Shown here one piece after another: positions 22,120 to 33,942 of a DNA stretch of 64,000 nucleotides. Source of the stretch: Polytrichum commune (taxonomy: Eukaryota > Streptophyta > Polytrichopsida > Polytrichales > Polytrichaceae); assembly GCA_950295325.1 (NCBI GenBank), contig OX485805.1, positions 37,499,501-37,563,500 of the forward strand, read 5' to 3'. The notes under the pieces are model-generated. The model was not told where the DNA came from and searched no databases. It saw only the letters and a list, made by a program, of their open reading frames with translations. The position numbers and the translations under genes are program-made. How positions within the stretch are numbered: the first letter of the stretch is position 1; every line of letters starts with the position of its first letter.

Positions 22120-22692
22120 ACCTTTATACTGTCCAAAATACCATCTTTATTCTCTCAACAGCAAGATCATCATACATGAATGAAAAAGCATTTTTTTCTT
22201 ACGAGTCACTGTACATATCTACTAGTTGCATTTTCACATGATCTTGACGAGGGCATCACCTCTTCAACCTAAACCAAGATTGAACCAAGACCGGAAGAGG
22301 TGTCTGCATTCTACCAAATATACGTTGCAAAGAGACCCAAACTTTGGGAGGGCTCTGGAATTGATATTAAGGAAAAGTAATCAGTACAGGGAGATTTACA
22401 CAAAACAATGGGTATGGAGGCTCACCTCCATGAAATCTAGTTTACTAGTCTGCGATGTGCACGTAAGTATGAACAGAAAATGATAGTGCTTTCCCTGAAT
22501 AAAATTGCAAAAATAGGAAACCTGCACAACTGAGCCAGTTCACAGACAGCTTGAAGAGAAGTGGAGCTAGACAGTGTAGAATATCAACAGAGCCACAATG
22601 CGGAAATGACTACTTGCAGGAATTGCCATCAACTGTGAGAGAGTGACTGCAATATTCTAACCATTTGACAAGACTAAGAAAATAGTTTTCAT
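22120..22692. other. 3' flank of the DUF89 gene, no other gene
   Basis: No supported frame. This should contain the 3' UTR and polyadenylation region of the minus-strand DUF89 gene, plus the right flank of the MITE. Confidence 0.5.
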
Positions 22693-25600
22693 CTAGGGAA
22701 TTGCTTCTGTGAACTTAATAACACAGTCGTAAAGCCTTCCTCCCAAAAACTCAGCAACCTCTTTATGCTTCACCTGAACCAGAGCACCAACCAGCCAAGG
22801 CAACCTTGTGTCAGTAGAAGAATATAGGTGTCCACAAATTTTCTCAAGTGTGAAGATATCTGTTTTCAGTTTAGTCAAGCTTTCACAAATATTTCAAGAA
22901 GGAATTTTAAAGTCGCACTGCTTGATTACTGCATGACCTGCAGAAGGACAAGATCTTAAATTACATTTGACTCTTGCCACATGGTTCGTCATAGTCATGA
23001 GCACCGAATCCAATAGAAGGTAAAGGGAACTCACCATTCCCATTTTGACCGAGTCACATTTGAACTGTGCATACAAATTTGTCTCAATACTCCGGCCCTG
23101 AAAGTGAACAAATAGCAGTGGGGAACACAGTTTCTATGAGTCATGGAGATGTTTGTTAAGTGCTCATTCATGAGAATTGAAATCCTTAAATTATAAAAGA
23201 ACCACAATGTCCTCCTTTGAAAGGTGTAACATACTCTAAGATGGACAGAGAACTTAAACCCCAGGTCTTAACCCGGATTCCATGGAAATTCTGAGGTTAA
23301 GCCTTGTAAGGGCACAATAGTACTCAGAAGGGTGACCTTCCTATCACATGATTTCTGGTGCACCCTACCTATTGTCCACCCAATCATCATGGGGGTATCT
23401 GGGTGAACCGGATATTTTCAACCAACCATATGGAAACCTAGGGGGCTTGCCGTCGGGGGACCAGCTTGTCCAGGAGACTGACTTGTCCGCGCCTGTTCAG
23501 GCTAGCCAAGACTCATGATGCCCGTTTCAGGATCACATATAAACTTACACCAATTCAAAAATGAAGCAACACCATAATTCACACCAGTGGCAACATTAGA
23601 GTCGTCTTTCCTTCTTCTAGGTGGACAGTGTAAACAAACTTACAACGCTTGACAGAATTCAGGACCATTGAACAAGGTAGTAATCTTACCATGCCTTCCA
23701 GCATAACCAAATCAGCATCCTCTGCAGCATATGCAAGCTCTGGTGAAATATGGCTCAAGTCGATCACCTGAAGCCAACAATCATTGCTTGTTAATGATTT
23801 GTACTTGACGCACCTGGCATAGGGGATGTCTCAACCAATCACTGATTACCACACAATGAGAGCGCAATTCAGAACCTACATTAGAATTGCAAAAAGAACT
23901 CATCACTCACTGGCAAGTCACTCCCAGAGTTGACAACCATAAGCTGCTGTGAATCTACACCAAAGAATGTTTCCTTCCCATCTGCTGAGATAGTTTTGAC
24001 CTGTAAACGCCATCAACCTGTCCGGATCAGCATCACTTGAATCCATCCACTACAAGTTATTGATGAACATTATAATAAATACTCAACAACATAACCAAGA
24101 CCAAGTTGCTCAAAAACATACAGCAATTCAACCTACCTGTATAGGCCAAACAGAGAAAGGGGACTGAATTGGGTGCGAGCAACTGGTACTACTACAGACA
24201 TATGCAACATGCTGAGAAAGGAGTTTACTCACCATTCAATTTTATTTAGATTCCAGCAAAATTCAATTTTCAACACACCAATTTTTTGTGGATGATGGAT
24301 GACAAACCTTAGAAATGACTTGCACCAGCTCATCATACGTGATGTCATTGATGGAAGGCATATCATTAGCAGCAAGCACCACCTGTAAGAACCAAGAACT
24401 GTCAGAAGTAGTGGATGACAAAAAAAAACAGTAATTCTTTTGAGGCCTCATAGGCAATCACCTGCACTGCCACCCAGTTTTATAGACAATAGTCTATCTG
24501 CTGTCCAAAAGAACTTGCCAAAAACAACTAAAATCCCCTGGTGACATGATTAAACCTTGAATATATTTCAACTTTTTCTTTCAGTAACTGAGAACAAGAT
24601 CATATAGACACTTTATTGCCTGGGGTCACATCTACAGAACTTGGAGGCCTAGAATAAAAACCCTGCTAGTAGCAAGGTAGAAGCAAAGAAAAATGGAAGA
24701 AAAACAACACAAGAAAAAGTGCAGTGAGCATAAAACCCAGACCTTTGTACCTCGTCGGAGGAGCTCCCTTGCAAATGGTAAAATGCCCAACACTACATCT
24801 GATCCCGCATTATCCACAAAAATCACTGCCTGTTGTAAGACAACAAAGCAATCCCACACAGTGGCCCTTGTTAGAATTTAACAGGGTTGACCAAAGAGGA
24901 AACCAGCCAATGAATATGCACACAAGAGCATCTCAATTCTCCTCCTCATAAAAATACTATGCTGTCACTACTAAGCTTTCCACATCATAACTGGTGAAAC
25001 AAACCAAACAGTTTTCTCATCGAATATTTCAAGAGTGACCAACCTTTTTCCAGGGCTTGCGTAGCCACTTCAGCTTAAACTGGTCCATATCGTCAATCAC
25101 CCATGGTCGAGGCAGTAAATTATCAAAACTTTCCTGAAAGTTTGACCCTGAGGATGCAAATATCTCTGCCAGCTTCTCACATTGCACACAAAGATAGTAA
25201 AATATGAGAGTCTCCTCAAATAATTTCAACTTTTATGCAGGTCAATGCCTAATCTCCAGAAATAAATCCAGACCATCTTTGCAAAACCATTCCCACCAAA
25301 CTGCTTCAGAATTTTGAACATTGAGGAGCCTTAGTTCATGCAGAAATCTGAATTTTGTTGTATGAATAGAGTACTCTGCCACTAGGATCACAAAACCTCC
25401 AGATTTACCAGTTCATTATCCAATAATTGGAACGGAAGTTCACATTCCAAAGTGCTACCCAAATGGAGAAAACAAAACCTCAACCCTTTGGTCATTACAA
25501 ATCACAGCCAATACCTGGGCAGCCCCAAGGTCAAAGATATTTCCAGAGAAGACGCCCTTAACAAGATGTTCTATTCGGGCCCCAATATCTGTGATTGCAT

Positions 25601-28143
25601 CTGCTTGGGCAATTACGCCCTCCAGCAAAGCTAAAGCCTTTGTATTCTCATCGTCCTGTTACATACTCAAACATAATTTTGTAAATATACAAATTCATGT
25701 GAGTTTTTGATTTGAAATCATAACATAACTCAAAAATGACCCTCCAAGGCCTCATCACTACAAATACCCATATTCAATGTTTCACAGCATCTAGATTGCA
25801 CAACAGAGATGAGTGGGCAACACCCAAAGTTAGATTTGAAAAAAAGGTACCTTGATCTGTCTATAGATGTCATAGAACCCTACTTCCCGAAGACAAATGT
25901 CACGAAGCCTGCAGAGAAGCTGCACATAAAATCATATAACCAAGCTCTCTGAAATCAATCATAAAAACTTCAGGAACCAATTCTTATTTTACAAAGACAA
26001 ACTGCTGATGAACCATCTGTTCTCCAGCAACAAGTGTCATATGCCTTCATGTTCACCGACAGTAGAGGACATCAAACAATGTGTAGTGTCTGCTTCACAA
26101 CTGTAAGTTTCACCTCAGTCCACATAGTCACTTTATATATTGGCATAAGAAGATGCACATTTATCACTAATTCAACATTGACCAGTAAGTTCAATACATA
26201 AGTGAGGTCTGGGAAACCAACAGTGTCTGCAAAACAATAACTTGCCAAAAATTTAACAAACTTACAATGCAATCAGGAGGTCCGCCATGGCTCTCTGGAT
26301 GCGCCTGAATCTCGTCCAGTATTTCTCCATATCTGCAATCATATAGAACATATCAAATATTCACAATGCCGATCTTGGCTTTCCTATACCAACTGTCATT
26401 ACACATTTCACTGAAAAATCGAGTCTCTAGGTCAAAGTTGAAAAAAACCAAAGCTAGAAATGGTGCACTGGAAGCTAATGATGGATACACAAACTGTCCA
26501 GGCTAAATGATATGTTACAAAGAAAGGAAATCTTATGTGTATGATCCCAAACATACATTCATGTGAACTGTGATACATGACATAACTTTGACAACACATC
26601 TTCAAGAAAGATTGAGACAGTAACCAACCTCAGAGCAAATTTGGCAGCTTTAACAGGTGCATCTTCCACTGTAGGGTCAATCTCTGCCTGCTTCCTGAAA
26701 ACACATGAAGTAGAAGCATGCATCTGAGACACAAGAGAAGAGAAAACCAGCAATGTTGACTCTTAGATAAAATGCGTGACACTGTACCCAAGTGATAAAG
26801 ACCAAACTTTTGGAGTTCCTATCTGCAAGATGTGCAGGGAAATTGCCTTGATCAGGGACCACTAAATTAAAATATTGCTTGTACAGAAATACCCACGTTT
26901 GCATTCCAATTCGAACCCACATGCAATGGTGCTTGCAGAGTACTTGCAAGGATATCAACCAGTTACCAGTACCAGATTCCTCAAAAAATTGGCAAGAAAA
27001 TGGTTGCAATAAAGCACAGTGAGAATTCATTCCACATACGGAATCTTGATCTCTAAATCACTCCTTCGATTCCCAAGGATGCTCTTGCAGGAATAAAAAT
27101 GTCAATTTCTAGCTCACATTACATCTACTACACCCACCAGTTGATTCAAGATCCCCAATTGCATTGTTGATTTCCTGGAGAAGCTCAGAAATCTTTGCAC
27201 GGCCACAAATGCCCATTTGAAAACAACTGACTCAAGGGCCAGCCACACAGAGCTTGAGCTCAAGCTCAGGCTTGCAATTTTTATGTGGGCCAAGTAAAAG
27301 TACTTAGACCCTTATATGTGCCTAAAATGATGGAGCTTGATTCCTCCCTATTTTGGACTGATTTTCAAGTTCACCTTGTAGTCATCAGACCCACTCGACA
27401 TGACTAAAAGTTCAAGTTGAGGCAATTAAACTTGAAAAACAATCCAAAAAAAGTGGGGACCGACCTTGAAACAAAGAGCTCCACCATCTTAGGCACATGT
27501 AAGGGCTCCAATTCTCTTACTTGCAATCTTAGCTTGAGCTCAAGTTGTGTGTGGCAACAACCCCATTACTTAGAAATCCCTCCCATCCTAGCTCAAGCTT
27601 GCAATTTTGGTGGGCCATGGTAAAGGTATTTGGATCCTTATATGCGCCTAAAATGGTGGAGCTGGGTTCCTTCTTATTTCGGAAGGATTTTCAAGTTCAA
27701 GCCCAAAACTGAACTCGTAGTCATCGAACTCGACATGACTACAGATTCAAGTTCACGTATGAACTTGAAAACTATTTCCAAAAAGCGGGGTTTAACCTAG
27801 GCACAAGTCAGGGCTCAAATTCTTTTACTACCTTGACCACCAAACTTGCAATCTTGAGCTTGAGCTCAAGTTGTGTGTGGCAACAACCCCATTACTATGA
27901 AATCCCTCCCCCATCATCTGAACACTGTTACAGAGTTGAAACAACAAATTAAGCAATATTGCTTCACTTTCACCTGAATCCAGGAATCGACTTGCGGAAG
28001 ACGTTGATCCAAAGAAGCTCAGTGGGAGTGACCTGGTTGGGATTATCAGATGGAAACCGGTATGGGATGGTGCATGGCCGGTACGTGTAATCCACCCATT
28101 GCTTCAGCAACGGGAACTGCTCTAGCTCAGCTGTGCTCTCCAT
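22693..28143 (-). CDS. DUF89 damage-control metal-dependent phosphatase (At2g17340-like)
   Basis: Twelve exons join in phase: 28143-27974, 26694-26629, 26332-26266, 25919-25851, 25655-25515, 25172-25044, 24829-24743, 24382-24308, 24000-23911, 23767-23690, 23097-23035, 22773-22693, giving 371 aa, close to plant family members. The N-terminus MESTAELEQFPLLKQWVDYT begins at a well-placed ATG. Metal and phosphate-site landmarks are VFVDNAGSDVVLG (exon 7), VNSGSDLPVIDL (exons 9-10), ADLVMLEGMGR (10-11), NLYAQFKCDS (11) and the terminal EVAEFLGGRLYDCV (12). The family (DUF89, PANK4 C-terminal type) dephosphorylates damaged or surplus phosphometabolites such as phosphopantetheine derivatives, in the cytosol. 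The substrate of this protein is inferred from family only. The residue after GMGR is Ser, where I expect Gly in close plant relatives. No lesion was seen. Confidence 0.92.
27220..27905. repeat. Tandem duplication inside DUF89 intron 1
   Basis: Two units of about 330-350 bp (27220-27575 and 27576-27905) share GCAATTTT, TTATATG.GCCTAAAATG.TGGAGCT, CGACATGACTA and the ending TTGTGTGTGGCAACAACCCC. Each unit carries GAGCTTGAGCTCAAGCT-type palindromes. Identity is about 75-80% by eye. It explains why this intron (1,279 bp) is much longer than the others. Confidence 0.75.
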
Positions 28144-28439
28144 CAATCCAAATTCCTCCCAATTCCACGGATCTCAATCAAAAGAGACGCACACAGTCGA
28201 TCCGAAACCTGTAATCCGCAATTCGAAGCACCAGATCCAACAAATGCAAGCTTTCTTGGCTACTCTCTACACCTCTCACACCAAACCCCCGTTCCTCCAA
28301 AAGTGCACCAAATTCACAAATTCAAGTACCAGAATGCATAGAACCATTCTACAGACCGAAGTAGGAGACCAAACGCATCGAGAATGCACAAATTTCACGA
28401 ATTGTGATGATCTCCTGCGATGGAATTTGAGGTGATTGT

Positions 28440-28500
28440 TGCGAGGGAAAGGAGAGGAGGGGAAGAGAGAGAGAGAGACTCTCATTAGGGTTTGGAGTTA
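28440..28500 (-). promoter_or_regulatory. DUF89 5' leader: telo-box and CT tract
   Basis: Read on the minus strand, AAACCCTAA (28493-28485) is followed by a CT-rich run opposite the GA repeat at 28465-28479, about 300 bp upstream of the ATG. Telo-boxes next to pyrimidine tracts are common near transcription starts of housekeeping plant genes. The exact start site is not determined. Confidence 0.6.
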
Positions 28501-30690
28501 CTTTTGGTTCATCTTTTTGGTTACTCTTTGTGGTTTGTGTCCATTTTGAGTCTAACTTAATGTGGGCCTTAATAATTAGTATGTGGTCACTCTTGTTGAT
28601 TGGTTATCTAATCATTGAGTGGTAAGTTATGTGGCAAGGTTTGCAATTGTGAATGGACATAAAAAAAATACACATGTTACAATGAGATTGGACAATATGC
28701 TCTAAGTATATTAATCATTTTAGGTTCAACAGTTAACACAATTGGGAAGGGGCTATGTGATCGTTTAAAGAGAAAGACTTCTTATCAACTTTTGCATCTC
28801 AAGCTTAACTCTGAAATTTGAAATGACAATCTTTGTGATTCACGATTACTAGACGAATGAGATAATTCCCGAGCCGATCTAACAATCATAAATTCTATGT
28901 GGAGTTGGAACTACCCACAATAGGACCACATACTTTAAGGTATGTGACCTTATTGTGAGCACTTCCAACTCCACATGCAATTTGAAATGTTGGATCATAT
29001 TGAGAATTGCTTCATTTGGTTAGCACTTGCAAATCATACATATTGTTGTTGCCAGTTTTGAAATCAAAGTTGAAATGCTAAGCTTATATAAAAGGTCAAA
29101 ATGATCTTTAAATGATCACAAAGGCCCTCCCAAGTAATTGTTGAACCTACAATGCTTGATGTATTTAGAACATATCATCAAATCTCATTGTAACATGGTG
29201 TTTTTTTGGGTGTCCACTCTCAACTGCAAACATTGCCATATACCACTCACTTATAGGTGTCTGGTTCACAAGAGTAACCACATACCAAGGTGCACATACT
29301 AATGATTGGATACCCATAACAAGGAAAGGAAACTTAAGGTAGAGTCCAAGTTGGCTCCATCCAAGTTTTGAATTACGTAAAAGGGTTGCCATGTTTTTGG
29401 GTGCATGCAAAGTTAGCCATTGAAACAACAAGGCAACTTTTGTATGATATTTTGATTAAAAACAAAGGAAAGGAAAAGAGTTTCAAGAGTCTTGTGTGAA
29501 GAGCCTTCTCACCTACTTATTGCGTCTATGTGGTGAAGATGTGTACGTTGTCTAAGAGACACTTGGCCACGTTTCTTGGTCAACCGAATGAAACAACTAC
29601 ATGCACTAGGAAAAAACTTGTCCATTCTAACCATCCGTTACAACTTGTCCACTGCAATTTGTGCCAAGAAAATGCACAGATAAATCATTTTGGTTGTCAA
29701 CCATAGGTTTTTAGAGCACCAATTCTCTCAGATCTGCAACCAAAACGATTTAATGATGCATTTTCTCGCCGTGAGTTGCAACATATAATTGCCAACATGC
29801 AAGTTTGCTCCTAGTGCATGTGCAATAAGCAAGACGGGGAACTTAAATGTTTGCATGTTAGGGAACATCATTGGGGTAACCTTTGAAACAAAACAAAGTA
29901 TGGACAAGATGATATCATCATCCTTTGTTTTAGAGTTAAAGTTTGTCTATATAAATTTATATCTTTATTATTTCCCATTCCCCCTCTTCAAAACACCAAT
30001 AGTCTAGTTGCCCCCTTCCCCTACCCTCTAATCCATTTCAAAGTTAATATTGGTAAGAATAGTTCCTAGTGCTTGAGAAATTTTGAGAAGAGCAAGTAGT
30101 ACAAATACTAGTACAAGTTAAATGTTTTGGCCATGCACAACCCCATCATAGACATGTTTATTCATTGTTAGAAGAAAAAGTGAAAATTATTCTTCTACTG
30201 ACATTGTGTAATTCCAAATAGTTCACTTCGGGATCGAGGTCTCATACTATTACTTGCCAAAGAGAGTCCCTTGTAACTGAAAGATTAAAAATAAAAAAAT
30301 AAAAAAATAAAAGGACTGTAGTTGTATCAATTGGAGATATTGTATACATCTTCACAAATGTCTCTTGGTGTTGATCAATACACTAAATAATTGTATTTAG
30401 TGTCACCAATTTTACTTGTTCTTGGATAATGTTTCATGTGGCAAACCATGTCGGTGTATGGCCTTTGGATGAGAATCAAGGGCTTTCACAATTACATGAT
30501 CACAGTCTTTGGCTCGTGTGTGAAGTGACCCTAAGGATGAGGTGCTTAATTCCACCCCCTTCCCAAAAGCACACCCTTTACATGTCTCCTAATATTATAA
30601 GTGGAGCACACCTTAACCCTTAAAGCATGGAGGGGCTCAATGTATGAAGTTTCATCTAGTTTTAGAATCATTTAAAAAGAATATTGGGTT
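28500..30690. other. Gene-poor interval
   Basis: No coding region can be supported; the short frames here have no recognisable motif. It holds a long foldback (28850-29030) and pieces of two repeated families: 30375-30425 resembles the left end of the MITE at 45321-45711, and 30470-30535 resembles the terminal repeats at 44395-44896. Confidence 0.5.
28850..29030. other. Long imperfect foldback
   Basis: The left arm (to about 28937) and right arm (from about 28941) pair over about 85 nt around a tiny loop. Near the loop the arms read ATGTGGAGTTGGAA and its complement TTCCAACTCCACAT, with scattered mismatches and no coding potential. It could be a foldback MITE or a microRNA-type precursor. 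Confidence 0.7.
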
Positions 30691-31239
30691 TGAAATTATA
30701 TTTAATACATCCTTTGTTGTTGATGCTTCATTCTCCAAAGCAAATAGTCTCTGAAGCATCTTGCACACATATTTCATTGAAATGTGTCTTAGCATAAAGT
30801 TCAATTATGTGCTTTAAATATAATTTATTTAAAGTACTACTATTTGGTGGTCACCAACCAAACAACTGACTACTTACACTATATAGATCAATAAGCTTGT
30901 CCTTCTTAAGTGAAACTTTAGACACATAAGATTTACACATTTAGGTCAATTGTACATGGGTTGACAAAGTAATCTTCAACTAATATTTATTAAAAAAATT
31001 AATCTTGCCACACAATGTTACGAAGTTACACTATATACCATTGTCACACCACAACTCAATTACAATGTAGCACTACAAACATATACTGACTCTAAGTATT
31101 TAAAAATAAATAAAAATTGAATGTCTAATATGATTATTTCACTACTACAGATCACTGTTTATATGACTGGACATATGACTTCTTTGAGTTTACAAAACAC
31201 TCATACTTTTTGACTTCCTAGTCGTTTCAAGTTAGTCTA

Positions 31240-32110
31240 ATAAGGCATAGTCAAATGTTACGCAGTCTAAAAAACATGGTGTACATTAGACTATGGGTCG
31301 GATATGTACATTAGACTTTGCTTCTGAACTATACATTAGGCTATCGTCAGTCAATAAAACATTGGTACATTAGACTACATCTAGTCACAAGTATCAAAGT
31401 ACATTAGACTACGGGTAGTCAAAACACATAGAGACATTATACTATGGGTAGTCAATAAAACACACATAAGTAGACTATGGATGGTCAAATAAACTACCGT
31501 GATGATTCATCTTGACAAACATTCTGAGACATAATAGACTACTCCTAGTCAATAAAACATAGCTTGTTGTGGCGTTGTTGACTACTTGGTGTATAGTAAT
31601 TGACTATATGCAGTAAGTAAAACACAATGAGGATAATTAGTATCTAGTAAAATAGACCATTTTATAGGGTAAATTAGTCAAATAAACATAATATCATTGG
31701 CTTTATTAACTTCTATGATTCTACCAATCAAATAATTATAGTAAAAAAACAATGTGAGAATGTCGTACCTTTAGTGGATAAAACCATATGGTAAGGTTTA
31801 TTAGTCAAAAAAAACATGGCTAATATGGTTAATTGACTATCGTTTGTGTACGAATAGGTTGGTTGTAGTCGATTAAGACATGTTATGGGCATATAAATAG
31901 ATAATATGTAGTGCATTATAACACAATATATTGTACATGATGTTGGGCATAATTGACTAGTTGTTTGTCTACTTTGAGTGCAAAGAACATCAACATCAAA
32001 ACATCTTGCAGTCAAGAAGGAACATATTACACTAGGTTCTTTTGCAAATTGACTAAGAAAAAGATGGCATGTTGTGTCTTTTAAACCAATCAAACACATT
32101 CATGAGACTA
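31240..32110. repeat. CACTA left subterminal repeats
   Basis: About a dozen degenerate copies of a unit like GTACATTAGACTAYGGGTAGTC-AATAAAACA occur between 31250 and 31930 at irregular 30-60 bp spacing. Inverted counterparts (GACTACCCATAGTCTAATGTAC-like) occur at the right end of the older element, 42945-43170. Such arrays bind TNPA in known CACTA elements; binding here is inferred. Confidence 0.7.
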
Positions 32111-32228
32111 TGATTAGTCTCCATTAGAGTCAATAAAACTTGCAACATGAGGCTAGGTAGACAAAAAATAGGTATGTGGACCTTTACTATATATGAAGTC
32201 ATGACAGCCTACAATGAGTTTCCTAGTC

Positions 32229-33540
32229 TTACAAAATGTTGGTTAGTCCACCAAGAAGAACTAAATCTTCTTTTCTCCACAAAATTGGTACAAATTGAGA
32301 GTCTTTTATGCGTACTTGCGGAGGATTCCCCGCAAGGTTTGGATATTGCAACTTCATATCTTGTACCCACACTTTGTGTACCAGAACACTAAAATATCCC
32401 TCTGGAATTTCATCTCTATTGTAGATGTCACATGGACAACCTGCAATTCGACCTTGAGCAACTAAACCAAATTTGGAATCCATTACATCCACACCTGCAC
32501 ATTTTTTCCACTGCATACATCCACAAACAAATCACATGTTAGTTTCAAGTAAGAATGATCTTGCTAAATGATAACCCACATTTAAAATCGGTAACATATG
32601 CATGAGACACACACATGCACACATACTTACATGATTGTATGATACACACATACACACAAAATCAGTCAAGATGAATAAGAGAATGGCGTAACATCCTTCC
32701 AATGGATGTGGTTTGGTGAAATTCTTGGCTCCCCATCCAACTCATGAGCTCCTGTGTACGTCAGTACATTATCGTACATATCTAATCCCAAAATATAGCC
32801 TCATACTTTCCTGCTTAAATAAGTCTTCTCAAAGTCTGAGTTTCTCCATCTCTTAGGATGCACTATATTACCAGAATGGATACAAACTGTTTCAAGAACA
32901 TTAGAATCTACAAGTATGGTGTTCATCCTAGTGAATGTCATAGGTCATTTGACCCGTTTATACACTTTCTCCAAGTCTTTCATAACCAACATGGTCTCCG
33001 GGTTCTCAGGGTGGGGAACTTTAGTTTGTATACAGTCTACCCTACTCCAATTGAAAATAGGTCTTTCAGATATGTCACGCAATAAAATATCCACAACCCC
33101 AAACATCATATTACATGGAAAGGACGAGTAAAAAGAAACCAAAAACTTGGACATACAATCTTTGATGAGTTGAATGTTTGACCACCGTATAGTCACGACA
33201 CTACCTTGAACCTTCTCATAATTCTCACACAGGCTTCCCAAATCCCTTCGTTCATCATCCAAAATCTGACAAAGAACATGTTCCACCTCAAAACCACGAA
33301 GAACTTTTTGGAAGAAGCGGACGTTGTTCGAATCATAGGGTGATGGGAGGAATCATCTTCTCTCACCTCCTTTACAATTGCAGGCTTTGGAGGAGGTTGT
33401 GTGGTTTTCTTTTTGAGTGAGCTCCGACTACCTCCTACTTTATTAGAACATGTTTTGCCTCGTGTGGCTCTTTTTGAAGATTGTCCAATCCCGCTTTATG
33501 TAGGGCTAGGATTGTTGCTCAAAATTTGTGGCCCATTGTT
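32229..33540 (-). pseudogene. C-terminal exons of the TNPA-like gene (decayed)
   Basis: Downstream of the six clean exons, coding-like sequence continues: a Lys/Pro-rich part (KKKTTQPPPKPAIVKE), then FFQKVLRGFEVEHVLCQILDDE up to about 32955, and an exon at about 32511-32290 with GRIAGCPCDIYNRDE and LPNLAG/VPILWRKED-like residues. The latter resembles the short conserved C-terminal domain of plant CACTA-associated proteins. A frame change near 33345 and a stop near 33490 prevent a single model, so I treat it as decayed. Confidence 0.45.
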
Positions 33541-33942
33541 TGTTATTGCTGCAGCAATCCCCAACACAGTCATAGCCTCTGAAGCATCTTGCGCACATAT
33601 TCCAATACAAAAGTATCTTAGCATACATAGGGTTCATATATGTGCTCGTACCATATAGAAACTCCTACTATTTGCTAGTCACCAACCAAACAATTGACTA
33701 CCTCAAGTCTATAGATCAGCATGTCTTCCTACCTAATTGAAACTTTAGACACATAAGCATCACACATTTTAGGTCAATTGTACCTGAGCTGAAAAATAAT
33801 CTTCAGCTAGTAGTTATAAGATTTGTTTACCCTGCCACACAATGTTGTACCACAAACTCAGTTACATGTAGCACAACAAATGTCTACAGTCTACTAACTA
33901 TAATATTCAAAATAAAATGAATGTCTAAGATCATCCACTTAC

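Noticed and set aside
24693-24951. Plus-strand frames inside the DUF89 gene
   Set aside because: Antisense shadows of exon 7 and its flanking introns.
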